From Rhodocyclaceae bacterium UBA2271 (GTDB lineage Bacteria > Pseudomonadota > Gammaproteobacteria > Burkholderiales > Rhodocyclaceae), in NCBI GenBank assembly GCA_002347405.1, contig DDXB01000030.1:1-43304 (forward strand): a stretch of 43,304 nt of DNA, in the 5' to 3' direction. Position 1 is the stretch's first letter. Each line of letters opens with the position of its first letter. The notes beneath the pieces are model-generated. The model saw nothing but the letters and a program-made list of their open reading frames with translations. It was not told where the DNA came from and searched no databases. Below are positions 35,552-43,304 of the stretch, one piece after another. The translations under genes and the position numbers were made by a program.

Positions 35552-35757
35552 TTCCTCCGCCGGGCCGCCCCAAGGAGGAACGGCCAATACATGGAGCGGG
35601 CGCAGCCCGCGAACAACCGTCACCCCCTTCTTCGAGAAGGGGGCTGGGGGGATGAGGGTCATACTGCCTCCGCCGGGCCGCCCCAAGGAGGAACGGCCAA
35701 TACATGGAGCGGGCGCAGCCCGCGAACAACCGTCACCCCCTTCTTCGAGAAGGGGGC
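35552..35757 (+). repeat. Tandem pair of multi-hairpin repeats (113-bp period)
   Basis: Two copies, 35554-35644 and 35667-35757, are identical over 91 bp and separated by 22 nt. In the first, hairpin A is TTCCTCC/GGAGGAA (35552-35558, 35574-35580) around GCCGGGCCGCCCCAA. The middle hairpin is GCGGGC/GCCCGC (35596-35601, 35605-35610, triloop GCA). Hairpin B is CCCCCTTCT/AGAAGGGGG (35623-35631, 35635-35643, loop TCG). It lies between the convergent response regulator and ParA genes, and may terminate transcription from both sides. Confidence 0.88.
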
Positions 35758-35776
35758 GGGAGGATGGGGTAGCCAG

Positions 35777-36475
35777 TCAGGCGACTTCCGCCATGACCCG
35801 CTGCTGTGGCTGCGGTTGCGGCGTTGCCAATTGGCGGCTGCCGAGACTGGGCAGCGGCTCGTCATCTTCCAATGGTAATTGCAGCAGTTCGATGACCTGA
35901 TGTGCCATCGCGCGACAGGCATTGGCCAGCGGCGTGGGCAGCCCCGGCGGCAAGGTTTTCTGCAGCAGGAACTTGCTTGACGACAGGCTAAAGACCGGCT
36001 CGAGAATGCGATCGCGGTAAGGCCCCAGCAATTCCGCCACGGTTCTTTCGGCCGCCTCGCGCTGCCAGACATTGGTCGGCCATTGCGTCGGCACAGCGTA
36101 GGCGCGCGGGAACATTTCGAGGTCGCGGATGACGGTGCGGATATCTTCATGCGAATCGCGGAATGGCAGCAATACGAGATCGGCCAAGCCATACAGGCGC
36201 CGGTCCATCTCGGTGCGGTTGCCGCCGCCGTCGATCACGCCCAGCCAGGCCTTGAGTCCGCGAACCTTGTCTACTACCTTGTTCAACGCTTCGCGCGAGC
36301 GGGCGTCGGCGATCAGGTAGCGCCGCTCGCTTGGATCAAGTGGCTCTCGATGGGTGTCCGTCAGGACGCAGACCGAGCGCTGTCCAAGCAGGCCCATGCC
36401 CTGACAAAGCATGTGCGACAGGGTCGTTTTACCCGTGCCACCCTTGTTGCCGATTACGCAGATGATGTCCGCCAT
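35777..36475 (-). CDS. ParA/MinD-family ATPase, orphan
   Basis: A 232-residue P-loop ATPase with a deviant Walker A, KGGTGKTT at residues 11-18. The start at 36475 (MADIICVIGN) is preferred over a longer one because AGGAGG lies 4 nt upstream. The second motif, GVIDGGGNR, replaces the usual DxPPG, so catalytic details may differ. The C-terminus is Gln/Pro-rich (ATPQPQPQQRV). No ParB or centromere-like site is near, so it is not a chromosome partition pair. Orphan ParA proteins position various cargoes; the cargo here is unknown. It follows the methyltransferase gene by 64 nt on the same strand. Confidence 0.85.
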   Translation of the reverse strand: MADIICVIGNKGGTGKTTLSHMLCQGMGLLGQRSVCVLTDTHREPLDPSERRYLIADARSREALNKVVDKVRGLKAWLGVIDGGGNRTEMDRRLYGLADLVLLPFRDSHEDIRTVIRDLEMFPRAYAVPTQWPTNVWQREAAERTVAELLGPYRDRILEPVFSLSSSKFLLQKTLPPGLPTPLANACRAMAHQVIELLQLPLEDDEPLPSLGSRQLATPQPQPQQRVMAEVA

Positions 36476-36539
36476 ATTGCCTCCTGCGCACGCCAAGCCG
36501 TGTGCGCTTCGAAGTGCATTATTGGCGATCAGGGGGTGA

Positions 36540-37361
36540 TCAGATGGCTGGAAATGCAGCGGAATCGCCAGCTAAATCGGCTTGGCCGGCCGGGTGGTAC
36601 AGGTAAAGACGGGTCACGCGGCGGTCTTTCAGCTCAATTTCGGTGTCCGGTACGATTTCCGGTACGGCGAAGCTGTTGCTGATTAGTGTGGCGCCCGCGG
36701 CCATCTCGGAGCTAGCCTTGCGCCATAACCGGGGCATCGGTACAGGGGAAAGAAAGGCATAGACCAGAGCGTACTCGCCCAGCGGCTCCTGCCAGAAGTC
36801 GCCACGCCGTACGGCCACGTTAGCCAGCCCCCGGGTGCGCCAACGCGCCAGTAGCCAAGGTAGCGGGGCGTGCTCGATGCCGACGAAGCGGCAATCTGGA
36901 CGGGCTTTCGCCAAATGCCGCAGCAGGCGGCCGTCGCCGCAGCCGAGGTCGATAAACCTGACGGGTGTTGCCGGCAGCAGTGCCGCCAGGGCTATTGCTG
37001 TATCGCGGTTGCTCAGATACAGCGGCACCCGGCTGCGATCGGTACGCCAGAAGATCAGCAAACTCAGGACAAAGGCGGCGAGAAACCAGCCGGGGGCGAT
37101 GTCGAATCCCTGCACGATGACCGCCAATGGCGCAAACCCGAGGTGGATCGGCAACCACCAGCGCGGCGCACGCTGCCAGTAGGCAATCAGGGCGGCGCCA
37201 ATGCCCTGGATGAGGGCCGGTATGAGCGGGAATTGCCAAAAATCAAGTTGCGTCAATTGGGCCAGAACGAAGGCCAGCATCAGCACCATTACCCCGCCGC
37301 CGCCTTGTGCCAACAAGGCCGCGCGCAAGGGCGAAGCGGACTCAGTCGGCGAGGCTGGCAC
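36540..37361 (-). CDS. Membrane-bound class I SAM-dependent methyltransferase
   Basis: A 273-residue protein with about four N-terminal membrane helices (residues 15-105), followed by a Rossmann methyltransferase domain with FIDLGCGDGRLLRHLAKARP as SAM-binding motif I and GIEHAP as motif II. The preceding VPLYLSNRDTAIALAALLP and the later SSEMAAGATLISNSFAVP resemble the FAM173-type lysine methyltransferases that modify ATP synthase c-subunit or ADP/ATP carrier in mitochondria. That points to a protein lysine substrate, as inference. The start is GTG, 20 nt inside the end of the upstream indolepyruvate oxidoreductase gene, in another frame, so the genes are coupled. Confidence 0.82.
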   Translation of the reverse strand: MPASPTESASPLRAALLAQGGGGVMVLMLAFVLAQLTQLDFWQFPLIPALIQGIGAALIAYWQRAPRWWLPIHLGFAPLAVIVQGFDIAPGWFLAAFVLSLLIFWRTDRSRVPLYLSNRDTAIALAALLPATPVRFIDLGCGDGRLLRHLAKARPDCRFVGIEHAPLPWLLARWRTRGLANVAVRRGDFWQEPLGEYALVYAFLSPVPMPRLWRKASSEMAAGATLISNSFAVPEIVPDTEIELKDRRVTRLYLYHPAGQADLAGDSAAFPAI

Positions 37362-40300
37362 GCAGGTTGTCCCGTCTGGACTGCGCGATTGCGATGCTGC
37401 GCGCCTTGACCGGTCCGAAGCCGCGGATTTCCTCCGGCCAGCCGGACAGCGCGCTGGCGGCAGGCAAGGTGCTGGCGTCGAGGCGTTCCAGTATCAGTCT
37501 AATGTCGTCTTCGTAGTCGGCGATCAACTGCCGCTCTTGACGGCGCTCGGCGCTGCGGCCGAACAGGTCCCAGCGCGTGCCGCGCCAGCGCCGCGCACGG
37601 GCCAGCCATTTGAACGCGGTCATCATCCAGGGGCCGAAGCGGCGCTTGGCGATGTGCCCGGTGGTCGGGTCCGGCCTGGCCAGCAGCGGCGGGGCGAGGT
37701 GGAACACCAGACGGTAATCGCCCTCGAATTGTGCGGCTACTCGCGCCAGAAAATCGGTCTCGGCATGGAGACGCGCTACCTCGTATTCGTCCTTGATGGC
37801 GAGCAACTTGAAGTAATTGCGGGCAACGGTTTCGGCCAGCGCCGTACCGCCAGCGCCGACTTTTGCCGTCGCGGCGCTGACGCTTGCGATCAGGTTCCGA
37901 TAGCGCTCGGCGAGAGCGGCATCCTGATATTCGGTGAGGCGACGGTCGCGATCAGTGACCAGTTCGGCGAAAGTCGGCGCTGGCGGGATGAAATGCCCCG
38001 CATGGGGTACGGCGTATGGCAGTGCGAACGTTGCGCTGCAGGTCGGATCGTACGCAATGTGGCGACCCCAGAGAAAAGCGCGCAGGTTCATTGCGACAGC
38101 AGTGCCATTGAGTTCAATGGCACGCGTCAGTGCCGCTTCACTCACCGGCAGCAGTCCGCGCTGCCAGGCAAAACCGAGCAGCAGCAAGTTGGCATAGACC
38201 GTGTGACCCAGCAGTTGCCTGGCCAGGGCGGTGGCATCGAGATAATCTAACCGTGCCATGCCGATGGTCGCCGCGAGGGTCGATTCGATGTGCGCCTGGG
38301 GAAACTGCCAATCGGGATCGGTGGTGAAATCTGCCGTCGGTGTTGCTGCGCTGTTGATGACTGCGCGGGTGCGTCCGGCCTGCATTTTTGCCAGTGCCTC
38401 GGCGGTCGTGCTGACAATTGCATCGCCGCCGATGATGGCGTCGGCGGCGCCGGTGGTAATGCGTACGGCATGAAGTGCCTGTGGTTCGGTGCAGATGCGG
38501 ACGTGGGAAAATACCGCGCCACCCTTTTGCGCCAGCCCGGCAATGTCCAGCACGGTGACGCCCTTGCCGTCGAGGTGTGCGGCCATGCCGAGCAGCGCGC
38601 CCAGCGTCACCACGCCCGTGCCGCCGACCCCGGTGATGAGTATGCCGTAGGGTGCAGCCGTGTCCGGTAAAGTCTGCGCTGGCGGTACGGCGCTGGCGGG
38701 CATCTCAACCAGTGCGCCACCGGAACGCAGCTTGCCGCCTTCGACCGTGACGAAGCTCGGACAGAAACCATTAACGCAGGAAAAATCCTTGTTGCAGGCC
38801 GATTGATCGATGGCGCGTTTTCTCCCCAGCGGTGTTTCGACCGGCACGATGGCAAGACAATTCGACTGCACGCCGCAGTCGCCGCAGCCTTCGCAGACGT
38901 GTTCATTGATGAAGGCGCGCCGCGGCGGATCGGGCAGTTTGCCGCGCTTGCGTCGCCGCCGATTCTCAGCCGCGCAGGTCTGGTCGTAGATGATTGCCGA
39001 GACGCCGGGGCATTCGCGGCATTCGCGCTGCACGCTATCCAGTTCGGCGCGCGGCCGCACCGGAATGCCGTGGGGCAGGTCGCTGTTATGCCATGCGCGT
39101 TCTGCGGTGTCGTCAATCACGACGACAATCTGCTGCACGCCTTCGGCCCGGAGCTGGTGGGCGACTTGCGGCACGGTCAGTGTACCGTCCACCGGCTGCC
39201 CGCCGGTCATGGCGACCGCATCGTTGTAGAGGATCTTGTAGGTGATGTTCACGCCGGCCGCGAGCGCGGCGCGGATGGCGAGCACGCCGGAGTGAAAATA
39301 GGTGCCGTCACCAAGGTTGACGAAGACATGCGGGGTCGTCGTGAACGGCGCCTGGCCGATCCAGGCGGCGCCTTCGCCGCCCATGTGCGAAAAAGTGGTG
39401 GTGCTGCGGTCCATCCAGGTGACCATGAAATGGCAGCCGATCCCAGCCAGCGCGCGCGAACCAGCCGGCAAGCGCGTCGAGGTATTGTGCGGGCAGCCCG
39501 GACAAAACCAGGGGATGCGGGAGACCGGGTGGTTCGCCGCGCAGCTTGTTTCTCTGGCATCGATCAGCGCCAGCCGCGCGCTGATGCGAGGCGAAGTGTG
39601 GAAGCGGCTGATACGTGCGGCGATGACCTTGGCAATTAGCGCCGGGGTGAGTTCGCCTGCCGCCGGCAGCAGCCATGCGCCATGCGCAACGGTGCCGCCA
39701 CCCTGCGGCAGCAAGGCCCACTCGCCTTGCTCGTCGAATTTGCCGACGACGCGCGGCCGAACGTCGTCGCGCCAGTTGTAGAGCGTTTCCTTGAGCTGAT
39801 ATTCGATCAACTGCCGTTTTTCCTCGACCACCAGAATCTCTTCGAGTCCCTGGGAAAATTTGCGCACGCCGTCAGCCTCGAGTGGCCAGACCATGCCGAC
39901 CTTGTAGAGGCGGATGCCGATTGCGGCAGCGTCTTGCGCGTCGATCCCCAGGTCATCGAGAGCCTGGCGCACGTCGAGATAGCTCTTGCCGGCAGCAATG
40001 ATGCCGAGTCGCGGATGGGGTGAATCGATGACGATGCGATTGAGGGTGTTGGCGCGGCAATAGGCCAGTGCGGCATACAGTTTGTGGTTGAGCAGGCGGG
40101 CTTCCTGCGCTAGCCGGTCGTCCGGCCAGCGGATGTTGAGGCCGTCGGCGGGCAGTTCATAATCGCTCGGAATGACAATGCGCAGGCGTTCCGGCGACAG
40201 GTCGACCGTGGCGGAGGACTCGACGGTATCCGCCACTGCCTTGAAGCCCACCCAGCAACCGCTGTAGCGGCTCAAGGCCCAGGCGTGCAGGCCGAGGTCG

Positions 40301-40833
40301 AGATATTCCTGCACGCCGGACGGTGCGAGCACCGGCATCATTGCGGCCTTGAAAGCGTGTTCTGACTGGTGCGCGACGGTGGACGAGCGTGCGGCGTGGT
40401 CGTCGCCGGCCACGGCAATGACGCCGCCGAATCTGGCGGTACCGGCGGAGTTGGCGTGTTTGAAGACATCACCGCAACGGTCTACACCTGGTCCCTTGCC
40501 ATACCAGAGGCCGAAGACACCGTCGTATTGCGCGCCGGGGGAGAGATTGACCTGCTGTGTGCCCCAGATGGCCGTGGCGGCAAGGTCTTCGTTGACGCCT
40601 GGGCGGAATACGACGTGGTGTTGCGCCAGGTGCTGGTTCGCCTGCCACAACGAATAGTCGAGGCCGCCCAGTGGCGAACCGCGATAGCCGGAGACATAGC
40701 CGGCCGTATTCAGCCCGGCTGCCAGGTCGCGCCGCCGTTGCAGCATTGGCAGCAAGGTGAGCGCCTGTACCCCGGTCAGAAAGATCCGGCCTGACTCGCG
40801 CGTGTATTTGTCTTCGAGAGTGTCTGAAAGCAT
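37342..40833 (-). CDS. Indolepyruvate ferredoxin oxidoreductase, fused alpha-beta form
   Basis: A 1163-residue 2-oxoacid:acceptor oxidoreductase that oxidatively decarboxylates aryl- or branched-chain 2-oxoacids to acyl-CoA, passing electrons to ferredoxin. The order is: pyrimidine domain (GYRGSPLGGLD, then the NEDLAATAIWGTQ region); TPP-binding domain (WFCPGCPHNTS, NLGDGTYFHSGVLA, YND); a [4Fe-4S] region with CEGCGDCGVQSNC near residue 650 and CNKDFSCVNGFC near 680; then the gamma-type domain (TGVGGTGVVTLGALLGMAA) and a C-terminal extension. The fused length is normal for proteobacteria. GGAGGG precedes the ATG. Three mini-repeat copies lie in its last third. The D-lactate dehydrogenase-type gene is 51 nt upstream. 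Confidence 0.94.
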   Translation of the reverse strand: MLSDTLEDKYTRESGRIFLTGVQALTLLPMLQRRRDLAAGLNTAGYVSGYRGSPLGGLDYSLWQANQHLAQHHVVFRPGVNEDLAATAIWGTQQVNLSPGAQYDGVFGLWYGKGPGVDRCGDVFKHANSAGTARFGGVIAVAGDDHAARSSTVAHQSEHAFKAAMMPVLAPSGVQEYLDLGLHAWALSRYSGCWVGFKAVADTVESSATVDLSPERLRIVIPSDYELPADGLNIRWPDDRLAQEARLLNHKLYAALAYCRANTLNRIVIDSPHPRLGIIAAGKSYLDVRQALDDLGIDAQDAAAIGIRLYKVGMVWPLEADGVRKFSQGLEEILVVEEKRQLIEYQLKETLYNWRDDVRPRVVGKFDEQGEWALLPQGGGTVAHGAWLLPAAGELTPALIAKVIAARISRFHTSPRISARLALIDARETSCAANHPVSRIPWFCPGCPHNTSTRLPAGSRALAGIGCHFMVTWMDRSTTTFSHMGGEGAAWIGQAPFTTTPHVFVNLGDGTYFHSGVLAIRAALAAGVNITYKILYNDAVAMTGGQPVDGTLTVPQVAHQLRAEGVQQIVVVIDDTAERAWHNSDLPHGIPVRPRAELDSVQRECRECPGVSAIIYDQTCAAENRRRRKRGKLPDPPRRAFINEHVCEGCGDCGVQSNCLAIVPVETPLGRKRAIDQSACNKDFSCVNGFCPSFVTVEGGKLRSGGALVEMPASAVPPAQTLPDTAAPYGILITGVGGTGVVTLGALLGMAAHLDGKGVTVLDIAGLAQKGGAVFSHVRICTEPQALHAVRITTGAADAIIGGDAIVSTTAEALAKMQAGRTRAVINSAATPTADFTTDPDWQFPQAHIESTLAATIGMARLDYLDATALARQLLGHTVYANLLLLGFAWQRGLLPVSEAALTRAIELNGTAVAMNLRAFLWGRHIAYDPTCSATFALPYAVPHAGHFIPPAPTFAELVTDRDRRLTEYQDAALAERYRNLIASVSAATAKVGAGGTALAETVARNYFKLLAIKDEYEVARLHAETDFLARVAAQFEGDYRLVFHLAPPLLARPDPTTGHIAKRRFGPWMMTAFKWLARARRWRGTRWDLFGRSAERRQERQLIADYEDDIRLILERLDASTLPAASALSGWPEEIRGFGPVKARSIAIAQSRRDNLRASLAD
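37840..37864 (-). repeat. Mini-repeat copy 7 (in indolepyruvate oxidoreductase gene, sense)
   Basis: On the minus strand: GTCGGCGCTGGCGGTACGGC preceded by AAAA and followed by G; one mismatch to the consensus. Read as KVGAGGTA. Confidence 0.7.
37970..37988 (+). repeat. Mini-repeat copy 8 (in indolepyruvate oxidoreductase gene, antisense, 3'-truncated)
   Basis: GTCGGCGCTGGCGGGA preceded by AAA, on the plus strand, opposite to the gene; the last bases of the motif are absent. The gene reads it as PPAPTF. It lies 105 bp from copy 7 in inverted orientation. Confidence 0.65.
38669..38692 (+). repeat. Mini-repeat copy 9 (in indolepyruvate oxidoreductase gene, antisense)
   Basis: GTCTGCGCTGGCGGTACGGC preceded by AA and followed by G, on the plus strand, opposite to the gene; two mismatches to the consensus. 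The gene reads it as AVPPAQTL, in a linker before the gamma-type domain. Confidence 0.6.
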
Positions 40834-40884
40834 GGAACCCTCCCTGGCTCGCAGCTGTTTGCCGACGCCCCGATCGGGTGGGCG

Positions 40885-42273
40885 TTACTCGGGCAGGATC
40901 TTGCCTGGATTCATCAGGTTGTGCGGATCGAGCGCCTGCTTGATGGCGCGCATCGCCGTGAGCGCCTCCGCACCATGCTCCAGCGCCATGTACTTGCGTT
41001 TGCCGAGGCCGATGCCGTGCTCACCCGTACAGGTGCCGTCCATGGTGATGGCGCGCTCCGCGAGACGCTGGGCAAATCCTTGCGCCTTACCGAGTGCAAT
41101 GCTGTCTTCGGGATTGACCAGCAGCAGCATGTGAAAATTGCCGTCGCCGACATGGCCGAGCAAGGGGGCGGTCAGTCCGGTTTGCGTCAGATCGTCGAGC
41201 GAGGCGGCAATGCATTCCGCCAGCCGCGAGATCGGGACGCAGACGTCGGTGGTCAGTGAGCGCGCGCCCGGCTGGAGGCCGAGGCAGGCATAGTAGGCGT
41301 CGTGCCGGGCTTGCCACAGGCGCGAACGTTCCTCGGGGCGGTCAGCCCATGCGAAATCCATGCCGCCATGTTCGGCGGCAATATCCTGTACCACCCTGGT
41401 TTGCTCGGCAACACCGGCGGGCGAACCATGCAATTCAAAAAACAGCGTCGGTGTCTCGCGCAGGGTGGTCTTGCTGTAGCGGTTGATGGCCGTGACGGAC
41501 AGGGTGTCGAGCAACTCAATGCGGGCGACGGGAATGCCGAGCTGGATGGTCTGGATTACCGTATCGACGGCAGCGGCGATGGTCGGAAATGCGCATACTG
41601 CGCAGCTGATCGCCTCGGGCAGCGGGTGCAGGCGCACGGTCAGTTCGGTAATGATGCCGAGCGTGCCTTCCGCGCCGACAAACAGGCGGGTCAGATCATA
41701 GCCGGCCGCCGATTTCTTGGCGCGCGTGCCAGTTTTGATGACGCGGCCATCGGCGAGAACGATGGTCATGGCCAGTACGCTTTCGCGCATGGTGCCGTAA
41801 CGTACGGCATTGGTGCCGGAGGCCCGCGTGGCGGCCATCCCGCCGATGCTGGCGTCGGCACCCGGATCGATGGGGAAAAACAGCCCGCTGCCATGCAACT
41901 CGGCATTCAGTCCCTTGCGTGTCACCCCGGGCTGGACACTCGCATCAAGGTCTTCGGGGCGTACCGCCAAGACCTGATTCATCCCCGACAGGTCGATGCA
42001 GATGCCACCCTTGACGGCATGCAAATGGCCCTCGAGCGAAGTGCCTGTGCCATAAGCAATCATCGGTACACGGTAGGTATGGCACAAGGCGACGGCTGAA
42101 CTGACTTCCTCGGTCGTCAAGGCAAACACGACACCATCAGGAGGCATGGAAGGGAGCGATGACTCGTCGGTGCCATGGTGATCGCAAATTCCAGGACTGA
42201 TCGAGAAGCGGTCGTTGAACCGCGCGGCGAGAGCCGCAATCAATTCGGGCGGGAGGCGGGAGGTCGTCTTCAT
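40885..42273 (-). CDS. FAD-linked D-lactate dehydrogenase / glycolate oxidase-type oxidoreductase
   Basis: A 462-residue flavoprotein of the FAD-binding PCMH type with an FAD-oxidase C domain. Motifs include PMIAYGTGTSLEGH, IDPGADASIGGMAATRASGT then NAVRYG, VGAEGTLGIITELTVRLHPL, GHVGDGNFH, GTCTGEHGIGLGKRKYM, and the end LDPHNLMNPGKILP. This resembles cytochrome-type D-lactate dehydrogenases more than GlcD, but the 2-hydroxyacid used is not certain. The start is placed at MKTTSRLPPEL (42273); a TTG 51 nt upstream also reads open but lacks support. It lies 51 nt upstream of the indolepyruvate oxidoreductase gene. A hydroxyacid to oxoacid to acyl-CoA sequence of steps is therefore possible. Confidence 0.9.
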   Translation of the reverse strand: MKTTSRLPPELIAALAARFNDRFSISPGICDHHGTDESSLPSMPPDGVVFALTTEEVSSAVALCHTYRVPMIAYGTGTSLEGHLHAVKGGICIDLSGMNQVLAVRPEDLDASVQPGVTRKGLNAELHGSGLFFPIDPGADASIGGMAATRASGTNAVRYGTMRESVLAMTIVLADGRVIKTGTRAKKSAAGYDLTRLFVGAEGTLGIITELTVRLHPLPEAISCAVCAFPTIAAAVDTVIQTIQLGIPVARIELLDTLSVTAINRYSKTTLRETPTLFFELHGSPAGVAEQTRVVQDIAAEHGGMDFAWADRPEERSRLWQARHDAYYACLGLQPGARSLTTDVCVPISRLAECIAASLDDLTQTGLTAPLLGHVGDGNFHMLLLVNPEDSIALGKAQGFAQRLAERAITMDGTCTGEHGIGLGKRKYMALEHGAEALTAMRAIKQALDPHNLMNPGKILPE

Positions 42274-42540
42274 TGAGGATATTCTACGCCGGAGAGATTG
42301 GATGGCTCTTAGCAAACCCGTCAAGTGGCCGGTTCAGTGCGGCTAGAATCTTGAGTGTGCCGCAATGGTAATCGGAGTATACTTATTGATTCCAAAGCTT
42401 TGATTTTTCTGTCTATAGTAACGTGATCGCCAAAAAACGGATCCGGCATTGGGTTGATCTGCCGCCACAAACCAAGGCTTCCTCCTGTCAGTGAGTTATG
42501 TTGGCGCCAAGAATCGAAAAATCGAAAATTTCCGGCAACA

Positions 42541-42570
42541 TTGACAAATAGGGCAGATTTCATTCATAAT
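42541..42570 (+). promoter_or_regulatory. Promoter of the tRNA-tuf cluster
   Basis: Consensus TTGACA at 42541-42546, an 18-nt spacer, then CATAAT (5 of 6) at 42565-42570. The predicted start near 42577 is 10 nt before tRNA-Tyr. The surrounding 42325-42540 is AT-richer than the rest of the window and shows no gene I can support. Confidence 0.75.
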
Positions 42571-42586
42571 TCTGGGTTGTTTCGCT

Positions 42587-42671
<85 letters not shown>

Positions 42672-42734
42672 GAGAAATCCGCAGTACCGGTTCATTTGCA
42701 GTCGTAGCGTTGGTTTGGGTGTGGTTGGATCAAA

Positions 42735-42810
42735 GCGGGTGTAGCTCAGTTGGTAGAGCACTTGCCTTCCAAGCAAGATGTCACGAGTTCGAACCTCGTC
42801 GCCCGCTCCA
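42735..42810 (+). tRNA. tRNA-Gly (UCC)
   Basis: 76 nt including encoded CCA. The acceptor GCGGGTG pairs with CGCCCGC (one G-U pair), the anticodon loop CTTCCAA gives TCC, and the discriminator base is U, as is typical for tRNA-Gly. Confidence 0.97.
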
Positions 42811-42881
42811 TCGTTTATGTTTTGTAGTGGCAGATTTTGTGGCTGTAGCATCTAACTTATTGTTTACTGTTCTGTTTTCGA

Positions 42882-42956
<75 letters not shown>

Positions 42957-42994
42957 TAAATATTCTCGGACCAGACTTGTTGGGGTAATCGATC

Positions 42995-43304
42995 ATGGCA
43001 AAAGGCAAATTTGAGCGCAAGAAGCCGCATGTGAATGTGGGGACGATTGGGCACGTGGATCATGGCAAGACGACGTTGACGGCGGCGATCACGACGATAT
43101 TGGCGGCGAAATTTGGTGGTGAGGCGAAAGCCTACGACCAGATTGATGCGGCGCCGGAAGAGAAGGCGCGGGGCATCACCATCAACACGGCGCACGTCGA
43201 ATACGAGACGGAGCAGCGGCACTACGCCCACGTTGACTGTCCGGGCCACGCTGACTACATCAAGAACATGATTACCGGTGCGGCGCAGATGGACGGTGCC
43301 ATTC
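42995..43304 (+). CDS. tuf: Elongation factor Tu (5' part)
   Basis: The first 103 residues of EF-Tu, which delivers aminoacyl-tRNA to the ribosome; the rest lies beyond the window. The start MAKGKFERKKPHVNVGTIG is typical. G1 is GHVDHGKTT, switch I holds RGITINTAH and G3 is DCPGHADY. Position after the Tyr-Gly-Thr tRNA trio matches the tufB locus of beta- and gammaproteobacteria, where tRNA-Trp, secE and nusG usually follow. GGGG lies about 8 nt before the ATG. Confidence 0.98.
   Translation, partial: MAKGKFERKKPHVNVGTIGHVDHGKTTLTAAITTILAAKFGGEAKAYDQIDAAPEEKARGITINTAHVEYETEQRHYAHVDCPGHADYIKNMITGAAQMDGAI

Noticed and set aside
35383..35729. Short minus-strand frames starting MFAGCARSMYWPF
   Set aside because: They are translations of the tandem multi-hairpin repeat; the shared N-terminus reflects the repeat, not a protein family.
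35554..35757. Possible CRISPR array
   Set aside because: Only two copies of a 91-bp unit with one 22-nt spacer and no cas genes; it is a duplicated hairpin element.
42321..42563. 80-residue minus-strand frame upstream of the D-lactate dehydrogenase-type gene
   Set aside because: No ribosome binding site or known motif, and it would cover the tRNA promoter; I see no support for a real gene.

Overview
The window is a GC-rich chromosomal segment of a betaproteobacterium, most likely from the Rhodocyclales or close relatives. This rests on three things: the tRNA-Tyr, tRNA-Gly, tRNA-Thr, tuf order at the right end, a PhaM-type polyhydroxyalkanoate granule protein, and RlhA, IcmF and fused indolepyruvate oxidoreductase genes of proteobacterial type. 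The genus cannot be fixed from sequence reading alone. There is no phage, plasmid, transposase or CRISPR signature.

Layout. 1-4546: cell-wall precursor genes glmU (3' part) and glmS, then an EF-G-like GTPase. 4615-11329: a copper/silver efflux operon with a small Cys/His-rich secreted protein, a CusF-like periplasmic protein, a TolC-type outer membrane protein, CusB with a C-terminal CusF domain, and CusA. 11356-14797: a palindromic operator and icmF, the fused isobutyryl-CoA mutase. 14920-18859: a double HD-domain protein, RlhA (on the minus strand) and a Crp-type regulator (minus). 19007-27685: an operon-like plus-strand run with a long-chain acyl-CoA ligase, a complete branched-chain-amino-acid-type ABC importer (livG, livH, livM, livK and livF homologues) and a PaaK-like adenylate-forming protein. 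27791-31952: minus-strand small membrane proteins, PhzF, an HPP-family membrane protein, an AEC transporter and a small secreted protein. 32332-35551: an alpha-methylacyl-CoA racemase, a second AEC transporter, PhaM (minus) and a NarL-type response regulator. 35777-42273: minus-strand ParA-like ATPase, membrane methyltransferase, indolepyruvate ferredoxin oxidoreductase and D-lactate dehydrogenase-type flavoprotein. 42541-43304: promoter, three tRNAs and the start of tuf.

Metabolic theme (inference). Acyl-CoA ligase, ABC importer, PaaK-like protein, methylacyl-CoA racemase, isobutyryl-CoA mutase, indolepyruvate oxidoreductase and PhaM together suit a cell that imports and activates branched or aromatic carboxylic acids and stores carbon as polyhydroxyalkanoate.

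The most unusual content is non-coding. Three families of dispersed repeats run through the window. (1) A short mini-repeat of about 22-25 bp occurs nine times, seven of them inside genes and read in several frames and both orientations. (2) A multi-hairpin element has a constant 15-nt loop but stems that differ between copies in a compensatory way; one copy has extended GlmU by about 60 residues and two copies sit where they supply the ribosome binding site of the next gene. (3) A CACGGAG-type inverted repeat occurs four times between genes. Three genes also show a -10 hexamer exactly 6 nt before the ATG with no Shine-Dalgarno, suggesting leaderless mRNAs.
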